This document shows positions 15,414 through 24,183 of a stretch of 64,000 nt of DNA, piece after piece; the stretch's first letter is position 1; every line of letters starts with the position of its first letter. The stretch is taken from the NCBI GenBank assembly GCA_045615885.1, contig JAZLFR010000046.1:1-64000 (forward strand), read 5' to 3'. The notes beneath the pieces are model-generated. The model worked only from the letters and a program-made list of their open reading frames with translations, searched no databases and was not told where the DNA came from. Source of the DNA: UBA1765 sp045615885. Lineage in GTDB: Bacteria > Fibrobacterota > Fibrobacteria > Fibrobacterales > Fibrobacteraceae. The position numbers and the translations under genes are program-made.

Positions 15414-17282
15414 TTACGGCTTCTTGGCAAACGGGTGGCCTGGCTGAAGTTCGTAGAGCTTGTTGAAGCATTCCTTGGCACGGTCCTGTTCACCGAGCGC
15501 TTCCAGCGTACGGCCAAGATGTTCCCAGTACGTAAAGTCCTGCAAAATGGAAGGCTGCTTTGCAGAAAGCGAAATGAACACCTCGTAGGCTTCCTTGTAT
15601 TTGCCCTGCTGGAACAAGCCCCAGCCTTTGGAATCCAAATAGGAAATTTCTTCCGGTTCACGCTTCAGCGCCTCGTCAACGAGGGCCACGCCTTCCTGGA
15701 TTTCTTCTGGAGTGCGGCCAAGTTCGATGAGCGTATAGCCCAGATAGTTCATTGCCAAATGGCTTTCCGGTTCGCGGGCAAGAATTGCGCGGAAGGCGGC
15801 AATAGCCTCGTCCGACTTTTTTTGCCGTTCAAGAATGGATGCGCGAAGGAACGTGATGTTCATGTCTTCCGGCTTTGCAGCCAAATACTGTTCGCAGGCT
15901 TCGTAGGCCGTCTGGTAATGAGCCATGGAAGAATCCGGGGACGAATAAACCAAAGTCGCAGCATAGCGTGACTGCATGTCGGCATAGAGCGAAAGCATGG
16001 CATAGTAGCGGTCCCTGACGCTTGGCTCACGGGCTGCACCCTGTTCAGCCTGCAAATCAACGGTTTCGCCTTCGCTCTGCATCTGCTTATTCAGATTGTC
16101 GAGCAAGGCTTCGATCATCGGGAATGTCTTTGAATACATTCTGTAAGTCACATAGCGGCGAAGTCGCTCGGCAGCATACTTGCCCGGTGCAATGGAATCA
16201 GCAATTTCGATTTCCCTGACAGCGGTCAGCGAATCATTTCTATCGCCCGCAATAAAGGAAAGCTGGGCATGCGCCTGGTGGCCAAACTGTTCGTCGCCCA
16301 AAACCTCGTTGAAGAGTTTTTCGGCTTTATCCAAGTCCTTTTCGCCGCGTGCGGCAAGTCCCTGCAAATAGACCATGGAAGTAGTCGCGTCATGGGATTC
16401 CCTATAGGCAGCAATCAGCTTGGAAGCCTCGTCGGACTTGTTCATCGTCACGAGGGTTGCACCATACAACTTCAGAATTGTCGTATCTTCCGGAAACGCC
16501 TCGTTCGCCGCGGCAAGGGTCGCAAGCACGGAATCCTTCTGGCCCATTTCTTCAAAGTAGCCGATTTTATCTGTCAAGAACGACTTGTCGCCAGTTGCAC
16601 GGAATGCGTCGGTAAGCAATGCGCAGAATGCAGAATCCCTGCCGTTCTGCAGCATGAGCTGCGCCGTGCGATTGAACATGTTGCGCATGTAGTTGATGCG
16701 CGGCAAAAGGATAGCATAAACGCGAAGGAGTTCTTCCACATCTTTCGGTTCTTCCCATTCCAGGAACAAGCTGTATTCATAGATTTTCGTGTAATCTTCT
16801 TCGTTTTCTGCAATCGCCTTCTTGTAATAAGTCTTTGCGGAATCGATTGCTCCCGTCTTCAAATAGAGAGAAGCGAGCAGACCGTCCTGGGCAGCATTCG
16901 ACTTGCCCGGCAATTTTTTTGCGCGTTCAGCAACCTGCATTGCATATTCAATCTGGTTCTTTTCGGCAAGTTCTTCGGCGAGCGTAAAAGAAAGAAAGCG
17001 GTTTGCCGGGTCGTTTTCTGCAGCATGCTGCAAAAACACGATGGCCATGTCAGGTTCTTCGCGATGCTGCAAATAAAGGTAACGCAAAAAGGATTCCTGC
17101 GCAATGTCCTTGTTCCCTTCGGGAATCGGCTCCTGCGCAACGGCGGCCACGGAATCTACCTTTGCGGAATCTTGCACGACAGGGGCTGGCGCTGCGCCAG
17201 CATTTTCCGCAGGCTTCGAAGAAGCGCAGGATGCAAGCAGCAAGGCAAGCAAAACAAATGCAATTCGAACGATATAGCGCAT
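15414..17282 (-). CDS. TPR-repeat lipoprotein
   Basis: 622 aa from the ATG at 17282 (MRYIVRIAFVLLALLLAS, lipobox ASCASS). The rest is an alpha-helical solenoid of tetratricopeptide repeats; clear ones near the C-terminus include HLAMNYLGYTLIELGRTPEE and SYLDSKGWGLFQQGKYKEA. TPR lipoproteins act as scaffolds at the outer membrane. The start lies 1 nt after the stop of the PASTA gene, which suggests coupled translation. The partner is unknown. Confidence 0.87.
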   Translation of the reverse strand: MRYIVRIAFVLLALLLASCASSKPAENAGAAPAPVVQDSAKVDSVAAVAQEPIPEGNKDIAQESFLRYLYLQHREEPDMAIVFLQHAAENDPANRFLSFTLAEELAEKNQIEYAMQVAERAKKLPGKSNAAQDGLLASLYLKTGAIDSAKTYYKKAIAENEEDYTKIYEYSLFLEWEEPKDVEELLRVYAILLPRINYMRNMFNRTAQLMLQNGRDSAFCALLTDAFRATGDKSFLTDKIGYFEEMGQKDSVLATLAAANEAFPEDTTILKLYGATLVTMNKSDEASKLIAAYRESHDATTSMVYLQGLAARGEKDLDKAEKLFNEVLGDEQFGHQAHAQLSFIAGDRNDSLTAVREIEIADSIAPGKYAAERLRRYVTYRMYSKTFPMIEALLDNLNKQMQSEGETVDLQAEQGAAREPSVRDRYYAMLSLYADMQSRYAATLVYSSPDSSMAHYQTAYEACEQYLAAKPEDMNITFLRASILERQKKSDEAIAAFRAILAREPESHLAMNYLGYTLIELGRTPEEIQEGVALVDEALKREPEEISYLDSKGWGLFQQGKYKEAYEVFISLSAKQPSILQDFTYWEHLGRTLEALGEQDRAKECFNKLYELQPGHPFAKKP

Positions 17283-17283
17283 A

Positions 17284-18039
17284 TTATTTTGCAACCACAA
17301 AATCGACCACGGTCCCCTTCGGCAAGTATTCGCCCGGGCGCGGCATTTCAGAAACTACGGTGCCAGAGATTCGTTCCGGAATGGAATCGTACTTGACTTC
17401 GCCAAGCTTAAAGCCGTTCTTTTCGATGACGGTCTTTACGCTATCGAACGGAGCGTCCACATAATTCGGGAGAGCAACCTTGTTGCCCTTTTCGCCAGCA
17501 GAAATCACGACGCGAATGGTGTCGCCGATGCGGGCGAACGAACCGGCGGCAGGTTCCGTGCGAATAATCACACCACGCGGAATAGACACATGGGCTCCCT
17601 TGATGACCGGGCCTTCCACAAGGCCTGCGCGCGTAATGAACATGGTAGCCTGCTTTTGGCTTTTGCCGCGAAGATCCGGGATTTCAACTTCGCGAAGGCC
17701 CTTGCTCTTTGTAAGAATGACAGTGCGGCCAAGCTTTGCAACACGGCCGGCCACAGGAGTTTGCCCAAGCACAGAGCCTTGTGCCACTTCGGAGCTGTAG
17801 CGTTCTTCCGGGTTCCATTCCACGCCAAAGCCTGCGGCGGCAAGTGTTTCTGCGGCCTTGTCTGCAGGGAGGCTAAGAACATTTGGAACTTCGGCGCGGT
17901 CTGCATAGCGGCCAGCAAGGATTGGCATTACGATCTTATCGACAGCAATCAAAAGGACGAGCACGAGCAAGGCAACAATGCAGAGAGCCTTGAGAGCCGG
18001 GTGCTTCACGAACTTCTTTAATTTATCCTTAAAAGCCAT
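17284..18039 (-). CDS. Membrane-anchored PASTA-domain protein
   Basis: 251 aa. A short basic cytoplasmic N-terminus and one transmembrane segment (about 16-42, LCIVALLVLVLLIAVDKI) precede three PASTA domains (about 48-112, 113-180 and 182-251; starts EVPNVLSLPADKAAETL, VEIPDLRGKSQKQA and VALPNYVDAPFDSVK). PASTA domains bind peptidoglycan/lipid II-type ligands and are usually fused to Ser/Thr kinases or penicillin-binding proteins; here there is no such partner domain. Its ATG overlaps the stop of the Crp-family gene by one base. Confidence 0.92.
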   Translation of the reverse strand: MAFKDKLKKFVKHPALKALCIVALLVLVLLIAVDKIVMPILAGRYADRAEVPNVLSLPADKAAETLAAAGFGVEWNPEERYSSEVAQGSVLGQTPVAGRVAKLGRTVILTKSKGLREVEIPDLRGKSQKQATMFITRAGLVEGPVIKGAHVSIPRGVIIRTEPAAGSFARIGDTIRVVISAGEKGNKVALPNYVDAPFDSVKTVIEKNGFKLGEVKYDSIPERISGTVVSEMPRPGEYLPKGTVVDFVVAK

Positions 18040-18740
18040 TACAAATTCTCCATTTGCAAATCGTCCAAAATAACAAGATCCTTGCCGACCACAGAAATCG
18101 AGCCCTTCTTTTCGAGCGCTGCAAGCACGCGGCTTACAGTTTCGCGCGTCGTACCCGACATATCGGCAAGCTGCTGGTGCGTCGGTCGATTCTTGATAAT
18201 CGTCACGACGCCATCTTTAGAAGGCGAGCGCACGCCGCGTTCTTCAGCAAGAGCCAAAATCGTTCCGGCAACGCGACCGCAAACAGACATCGAAGAAAGC
18301 GAGCTGATCTGCTTGTTTGCACGGCGGAGCCTTTTGGAAAGTTCGGCAAGCAAAGTGCGCACAAGGCTCGGCTTTGCATCGAGCAGTTTCAAAAAGTCCT
18401 GGCGCATCAGCACGAGCACGCGGCAGTCAGAAACGGCACGCACAGAGGCTGAACGCGGGTCGCCATCGAGCAGTGAAAGTTCACCAAAAAAGTCTCCCCT
18501 GGAAAGGAGAGACAAAATGGTTTCACGGCCATCCGGCCCTGTAAGATAAACCTGAACGTCGCCATCGGCTACAATGTAGAGAGCCTTGATGGAATCGTCG
18601 CGTTCAAGAATAATGGTTTCGTCACGCTTGAAAGTGCGAAAGGAAGTAACCATGGCGATCTGGAGAAGTTCCTCATCGCTCAGGCTTGCAAAAAGGTCTA
18701 CGCCCTTCAGCAAAGAATGCACTTCTTGCGTAACGACCAT
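18039..18740 (-). CDS. Crp/Fnr-family transcriptional regulator
   Basis: 233 aa. The N-terminal cyclic-nucleotide-binding fold has LLSRGDFFGELSLLDGDPRSASVRA, close to the cAMP-binding signature (FGE...RSA). The C-terminal winged helix holds THQQLADMSGTTRETVSRVL. No Fe-S Cys cluster is seen at the N-terminus, so a Crp-like rather than Fnr-like sensor is favoured. It sits between purA and the PASTA gene with 6-nt and 1-nt junctions. It might regulate its own envelope operon; that is inference. Confidence 0.93.
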   Translation of the reverse strand: MVVTQEVHSLLKGVDLFASLSDEELLQIAMVTSFRTFKRDETIILERDDSIKALYIVADGDVQVYLTGPDGRETILSLLSRGDFFGELSLLDGDPRSASVRAVSDCRVLVLMRQDFLKLLDAKPSLVRTLLAELSKRLRRANKQISSLSSMSVCGRVAGTILALAEERGVRSPSKDGVVTIIKNRPTHQQLADMSGTTRETVSRVLAALEKKGSISVVGKDLVILDDLQMENL

Positions 18741-18746
18741 CTACAA

Positions 18747-20030
18747 CTAGTCCATATCGATGATGATGCTCTGGTCGCGCTTGGCACCGATAGATACCAT
18801 GCCGATCTTTACATCAACAAGTTCAGACATGCGCTTCAAATACTTCTGAGCGTTTTCCGGGAGTTCATCCCAGCTGCGGCACTTAGAAGTATCCTGCTTC
18901 CAACCCGGCATTTCTTCGTAGATCGGTTCGCAACGGCCGACCTTGGAAAGCTGGTTCGGAATGAGGTCGAGCGTTTCGCCATCGCACTTATAGCCCACGC
19001 AAATCTTGACAGTGTCGAAAGAATCGAGAACATCGAGCTTTGTGATAGCCAAGTGGGTAAGACCGTTTACAACGGCAGCCTTGCGAACGACCGGAGCGTC
19101 GAACCAGCCGCAACGGCGGTTACGGCCAGTAGTTGCGCCGTATTCGTTACCGATCTTGCGGAGGGTGTCGCCGGTTTCGTCGAGAAGTTCTGTCGGGAAC
19201 GGGCCGTTGCCGACGCGGGTTGTGTAAGCCTTCACAACGCCAACAACCTGGTCAAGAGCGGTCGGGCCAATGCCGGAGCCGCAGGCTGCGTAGCCAGCGA
19301 CGGTGTTGCTGGAGGTAACGAACGGGTATGTACCCTGGTCAACATCGAGGATAGTGCCCTGGGCACCTTCGAAAATCAAGCGCTTGCCAGCCTTCAAAGC
19401 CTTGTAGAGGAGTTCGCTAACATCTGTCACGAACGGCTTGATCTTCTGGCCGAGTTCAAGGTAGTCCTTGATGACTGTTTCCGGGTCGATCGGTTCAACA
19501 TCGTACATGGAAACGAATTCTTCGTTATGGACCTTTGCCATAGCTTCGACGCGCGGGCGAAGTTCACGTTCGTCCATGAGGTCGCCAACGCGAACGCCAA
19601 TGCGGTTCACCTTGTCGCTGTAGCACGGGCCAATGCCGCGGCCGGTGGTGCCGATAGCGGCCTTGCCAGCCTTCTTTTCCTTGGCCTTGTCGAGGGTAGA
19701 ATGATACGGGAGCACAACATGGGCGTTGTTTGCAATGAAGAGGCGGCCTTCCGGGCTAATTCCCTTGGTATGGAGGTCTGCGATTTCTGCAAGGGTCTGG
19801 ATCGGGTCGAGCACAACGCCGTTACCGATAACGCAGAGCTTGTTTTCGTGCATAATGCCAGACGGAATGAGGTGGAATACGAACTTCTTGTCGCCCACTT
19901 CAACGGTATGGCCGGCATTTGCACCGCCCTGGAAACGTACAATAATATCGGCATCGAGAGTCAAAAAGTCGACTATCTTAGCCTTGCCTTCATCGCCCCA
20001 CTGGGAGCCAATAACAACACGATTTGCCAT
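18747..20030 (-). CDS. purA: Adenylosuccinate synthetase
   Basis: 427 aa, full length. Joins IMP and aspartate with GTP, the first committed step to AMP. Signatures: GSQWGDEGKAKIVDFL (P-loop, catalytic Asp), GGANAGHTV (catalytic His), GTTGRGIGPCYSDK, FEGAQGTILDVDQGTYPFVTSS, and TGRNRRCGWFD. It appears to be the first gene of the envelope operon; a TATACT hexamer (complement of 20064-20069) lies upstream as a possible -10, without a clear -35. Confidence 0.97.
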   Translation of the reverse strand: MANRVVIGSQWGDEGKAKIVDFLTLDADIIVRFQGGANAGHTVEVGDKKFVFHLIPSGIMHENKLCVIGNGVVLDPIQTLAEIADLHTKGISPEGRLFIANNAHVVLPYHSTLDKAKEKKAGKAAIGTTGRGIGPCYSDKVNRIGVRVGDLMDERELRPRVEAMAKVHNEEFVSMYDVEPIDPETVIKDYLELGQKIKPFVTDVSELLYKALKAGKRLIFEGAQGTILDVDQGTYPFVTSSNTVAGYAACGSGIGPTALDQVVGVVKAYTTRVGNGPFPTELLDETGDTLRKIGNEYGATTGRNRRCGWFDAPVVRKAAVVNGLTHLAITKLDVLDSFDTVKICVGYKCDGETLDLIPNQLSKVGRCEPIYEEMPGWKQDTSKCRSWDELPENAQKYLKRMSELVDVKIGMVSIGAKRDQSIIIDMD

Positions 20031-20086
20031 AGTGCCTTCTTTGAAAAATTACCCACTAAAGATAGTATAATATGGACGGGAGATTG

Positions 20087-23000
20087 TTAATCCTTTACGC
20101 AACGGACTGCATGAGCGTAGCATTTGTCAAAATTAGCATGAGCACCACAGCCATATCCAAAAAATACGTAATTTGCATTCTTGTAATCGTCTTCTCCAAA
20201 AGCCCAATAAACAGCATCTGAATTTCCATAATATGTAGGCAACGCATTGAATCTCAAAAGATTTGTTGCTTCGGGCCAATCTTCGTAGGATCTATCAAGA
20301 AATCCTAGACAATTTGAGGAAACTCCGATCGCTGCTTCAGAGAAATCCAATAATTCCTGGAATTCTTCTTGAGAAGGCAAATGCCAACCATCCGGACATA
20401 TACCCTGGACCTTGCCCAAGCTTTCTATGCCGCATGTTTTTTTGTACCCGCAATCGAGGGAATGTTCTTCCCAAAGCTTTACGGAATCTATAGCCGCGGC
20501 CCAAGTATAGACGACGCCATCGTCGCACTGTCTCGGTTCAGAAAGATGGGAAAGGTTGCATGCAATTTTACCGGTCAGACTTGGGGTACTAACGCTATCC
20601 ACATAATTCAAATTCTGCGACATCCAGACCTGGTTCCCCAGGGCGACGGTCGTATATGTCTTGCCATCGCGGGCATCCACAAATGCACTTTCTTCAATCA
20701 AATCCGAAGCAAAAGTCCATGCATAAAACTCCATACCATCTTCGTTCTTTTTCGTGCATCTCCATTTGGAATAACGGGTTCCATATAGTGAAATTTCGTT
20801 TTCCGTATGTTCCACGCATCCTTTGCCAGCGGAAACTTCTTCCTTTGTAGCCAGCCTGAAGGTATCTGCTTCGCACACGAAACGATCTTCTTGATAATTC
20901 CAATATTCATTCGGTTCACCGAAAAATTCAATCATCAATTCCTTGCTCAGCGTAGATTCATGGAGGTCCCCATTCCTATCGCATGCAAGGCCCATGGTAC
21001 TATAACAAGCATAGCTTGCTTCTTCCCAGCCAGGCACAGAGTTCTTTACCTTGCAAATAACGAAATAACGTTTGTAACATCCTCCATACTCATTGCAGTG
21101 ACTCCCATAATACAGCCCCACAGAATCCAGCATTTTTGCATTATTTCTGCAGCCGCCCAACTGGGATTCTATTTCGCTTGCAAATTCCCAACCCTTATGG
21201 CCATCCTTATTGGCGTCGTCCACATCGCACACATAAATGGTTTCCTTATTCACGCGACCCGGCATAATGTCGCCGTCATTTGCAGCAACGCACTTGTCGG
21301 CAGCTTCAAACGTATCATTATACAAATCAGAAACTGCGGTCCATGCGTATTTTGTTTCACCTTCAGGGCGAGTGCAGTAGTAATAATTGCCATCTGTAGC
21401 CTTTACAGTGTCGTTGTCGGCAGAAGCGATGCAAGCCCTGCCGCAATACATGTCAACCGCGCTACCTTCGCGCCATACGCCATTTTCAAAAACATACACA
21501 ATGTCTGTATTGATAGTGCCATACCTTACCTTGCCAGGTTCATAATCATTACCCCAACCGGCAGTATCCTTTTCAATGTTTTCAGCCAAGCGCCATTTTT
21601 CGTTAACGCACTTATACCATTCCTTATCGCTACCCAAACCTACCGTATCTTTCCTTTTTTGAGTGCAACCGCGCAAACCGAGCGTTATATCATCCTGGCT
21701 GTTCGCATGGCGCCAGCGTCCAGCAACGCCTTCCCCTTCGATTTCTTCAAAGGTATACACGGAGTCCACGTTTACCAAGCCTTTTCGAACATCACCATCC
21801 TTAAAATCCCTACCCAAGCCCATGGTATCTTTTTCAATATCTTTTGCCGCGCGCCATACACCGGCATCGCCATTGCAAATAAAGCGCGTCTTTTTATCCT
21901 TATCGCCACTATATGCATAGGTACTGGAATGATAGCCGGAATAAGGATTTGTAATATGTACAACTTTATTGTGCATGGATTCGTCGCAGGCGCTCAAACG
22001 CAATTCCTGGTGCCAGAACTTGCGCATGTATTTTTCAAAGTTCGGCACAATTTGTCCGAGCTTCCATTTTTCGATATGCTGCCTAATTGATGCCAGGCGG
22101 TCAGCAACATCGGCATTAGCCGCCCAGTCGGCGATTTCTGCGCGGGAAGCGGAATCCTGGTCCCAAAAACCGTCTTCCGCCAAATCCGTACTGATGCTAG
22201 TCAGCAAGGCAGAAAAATCGCCTTCACTCAAATCACCCTGCAGCATAATGGAAATGGCAAGGAGTGCGGCATTGTCTTCGCCGTCACTGAAAATATTCAA
22301 GTCTTCTGGAGAACCGAATTTTGCATTGTCGATATTGAATGCGGCAAACACATCTTTTGCAGCCATGGCACGAGCCTTTGCGATTTTTTCACCGTCCTGC
22401 AAAACAAGGTGGCGGGCACGGTGATATTCCAGGTGCGTAAGCAAGTTGATGTTGGCGCGTTCCCTATCCATCAGGTCTGTCAAGGCGAACAAGCTGATCG
22501 GTGAAGAAGATGTATAGCCAGATACTTCGTTGCGATAGTAGCCATTGGCTTCAAGCAATGCATACTGCGATTTCAGGGAAACGCTTGGAATCGTGAACAG
22601 GCCGTTGTCATCTTGAATCGTTCCGATAAATGTTCTGGAAGTTTGAGCCAAGGACTTGCCATTGGCAAGTTCGTACACATACACTTTGGAACCCTTGACA
22701 AACGGGCCCTTTTGAGATGCACCGGAAAGCGTAAGCATGGATATCAAATCGTTCATGCTAACTTCCAGGCGCAAGGAATCCTTGCCGCAAACGATGGTTA
22801 CAGAATCCGTGCGAGCTTCACTGTCTTCATCTTTTACAATGACGCAACCTTCACCGGCAGCTCCCGGCTTGCCAGAGTTCCCGGCAGCGCCCTTTTCGCC
22901 GGAATCACCCTTTTCACCTTGCTCGCCTCGTTCCCCCTGTTCGCCTTTTTCGCCATTGAATACGACACCGATGCTATCGCCGTTGCAAATGATTTTGGAG

Positions 23001-23296
23001 CCGCTCTTGTCGGCAAGCACTTCTGAATAGCAAGTATTCTTTCCATCTGTCGCTATGGTGCTCGAACTCAGCCAGTTCCCGTCGATGCAAACAAAAGGTG
23101 CCGAAGCGTCTTTTACCCAAAAGGATTCGCCGCGGTTGCCGTCATTGCAAGGAGGCAATTCAGAGACCTGGTCCACAACGTCCATCCCTATTTTTTCGAC
23201 AGTCGTGGTAGAAGACTCTTCGCCGCAAGCGGCCAAAAGCAGTGCAACGCTAAACACCACGAGAAACATTTTTTTTGACAACGGCATAGGCATCAT
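20087..23296 (-). CDS. Large FISUMP lipoprotein with collagen-like tract
   Basis: 1069 aa from the ATG at 23296, chosen because the signal peptide with lipobox LLLAACGEE (Cys24) starts there and AGGGG lies upstream. Order: linker; 12 collagen-like Gly-X-Y triplets (115-150, GEKGEQGERGEQ...); an unnamed ~200-aa domain beginning LSGASQKGPFVKGSKVYVYE; several Cys-containing ~60-90-aa repeats with EKDTxGxG and W-R segments (about 460-840); and a C-terminal Fibrobacter succinogenes major paralogous domain (TIGR02145, about 865-1069: FVDARDGKTYTTVALGNQVW, GICPDGWHLPS, end HAVRCVKD). Probably displayed on the outer membrane; ligand unknown. Last gene of the cluster that starts with the FecR-domain gene. 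Confidence 0.88.
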   Translation of the reverse strand: MMPMPLSKKMFLVVFSVALLLAACGEESSTTTVEKIGMDVVDQVSELPPCNDGNRGESFWVKDASAPFVCIDGNWLSSSTIATDGKNTCYSEVLADKSGSKIICNGDSIGVVFNGEKGEQGERGEQGEKGDSGEKGAAGNSGKPGAAGEGCVIVKDEDSEARTDSVTIVCGKDSLRLEVSMNDLISMLTLSGASQKGPFVKGSKVYVYELANGKSLAQTSRTFIGTIQDDNGLFTIPSVSLKSQYALLEANGYYRNEVSGYTSSSPISLFALTDLMDRERANINLLTHLEYHRARHLVLQDGEKIAKARAMAAKDVFAAFNIDNAKFGSPEDLNIFSDGEDNAALLAISIMLQGDLSEGDFSALLTSISTDLAEDGFWDQDSASRAEIADWAANADVADRLASIRQHIEKWKLGQIVPNFEKYMRKFWHQELRLSACDESMHNKVVHITNPYSGYHSSTYAYSGDKDKKTRFICNGDAGVWRAAKDIEKDTMGLGRDFKDGDVRKGLVNVDSVYTFEEIEGEGVAGRWRHANSQDDITLGLRGCTQKRKDTVGLGSDKEWYKCVNEKWRLAENIEKDTAGWGNDYEPGKVRYGTINTDIVYVFENGVWREGSAVDMYCGRACIASADNDTVKATDGNYYYCTRPEGETKYAWTAVSDLYNDTFEAADKCVAANDGDIMPGRVNKETIYVCDVDDANKDGHKGWEFASEIESQLGGCRNNAKMLDSVGLYYGSHCNEYGGCYKRYFVICKVKNSVPGWEEASYACYSTMGLACDRNGDLHESTLSKELMIEFFGEPNEYWNYQEDRFVCEADTFRLATKEEVSAGKGCVEHTENEISLYGTRYSKWRCTKKNEDGMEFYAWTFASDLIEESAFVDARDGKTYTTVALGNQVWMSQNLNYVDSVSTPSLTGKIACNLSHLSEPRQCDDGVVYTWAAAIDSVKLWEEHSLDCGYKKTCGIESLGKVQGICPDGWHLPSQEEFQELLDFSEAAIGVSSNCLGFLDRSYEDWPEATNLLRFNALPTYYGNSDAVYWAFGEDDYKNANYVFFGYGCGAHANFDKCYAHAVRCVKD

Positions 23297-23316
23297 ACTT
23301 ACCCCTACAAAAAAAC

Positions 23317-24171
23317 TTAGTCTACAATGCAACGAACAGAAAGATAGTTCGACTTTTCAATTTCCATGCTAGACAGTTCCTTCGATGTGGACTTCAGGTA
23401 CCAAAGAACCGCATAGTCGTTTCCTGATTCTCCAACATCTTTAGTCCACCAAAAGCCCTGGGATTCTACGGACTTGAATCTGACTTCATCAAAATAACCG
23501 CCTGGCAAAGCAGCAAAGCCCCACTTGTCGGAACCATTGCCATCATTGGACCAGCCAGAAACAGCCTTCAAAGCCATGCCGGCAACATCAGCCTTACCGC
23601 TAGAAACAAAAGTCTTCAAGGCTTCCCATTCCGCGCTCGAAGGCAAATGTGAACCTTCCGGGCAAACATCTTTCGCATCGGACCAACTATAAAGCCTGCC
23701 GTAAGTATCGCAGTTGGCGGCATCATCGCCGTAGCAATAAGTATCTGAGCCAATCTCATAGTTCATGTTTTCGGCAAACCAGCACTGTTTTCCAATTTGC
23801 ACGGTCTTGTACGATTTTTTGGCAGCATCGGATCTGGAATCCTTAAAGCCCAGGGAACAATCGTAAGCAGGCCCTTCTTCGGAACTGGAACTAGATTCGC
23901 CCTCGGAACTGGAACTGAGGGCCGCGTCAGAACTTGAGCTTTGCGCCGGGGCTTCTTCACCGGAAGAGTTTCCGTCAACAACGGCGCTGCTAGATGACGA
24001 TTTTTCATCATGGCTGGAGGAAGATTTTTCGTCAGATTCGATGCTGCTCGAAGACGATTCTTCGGCAATGGCATTGCTCGGAAGCAAATCTTCGTCAAAG
24101 GTGTCGTACATTGTGCAAGCAGAAAAAAGGGCGACAGAAGCAAGGCTAAAGATGATAGACAGTTTTTTCAT
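23317..24171 (-). CDS. FISUMP-domain lipoprotein
   Basis: 284 aa. Lipobox ALFSACTMYD (Cys19). A low-complexity Ser-rich spacer (about 37-105, ESSSSS-type repeats) leads to one C-terminal FISUMP domain (TIGR02145): KTVQIGKQCWFAENMNYE, RLYSWSDAKDVCPEGSHLPS, DKWGFAALPGGYFDEVRF and end YLSVRCIVD. The architecture suggests an outer-membrane-anchored surface protein with a flexible stalk. It follows the 558-aa secreted protein by 12 nt and precedes the large FISUMP gene by 20 nt. Confidence 0.92.
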   Translation of the reverse strand: MKKLSIIFSLASVALFSACTMYDTFDEDLLPSNAIAEESSSSSIESDEKSSSSHDEKSSSSSAVVDGNSSGEEAPAQSSSSDAALSSSSEGESSSSSEEGPAYDCSLGFKDSRSDAAKKSYKTVQIGKQCWFAENMNYEIGSDTYCYGDDAANCDTYGRLYSWSDAKDVCPEGSHLPSSAEWEALKTFVSSGKADVAGMALKAVSGWSNDGNGSDKWGFAALPGGYFDEVRFKSVESQGFWWTKDVGESGNDYAVLWYLKSTSKELSSMEIEKSNYLSVRCIVD

Positions 24172-24183
24172 TTTAGCACCTCC

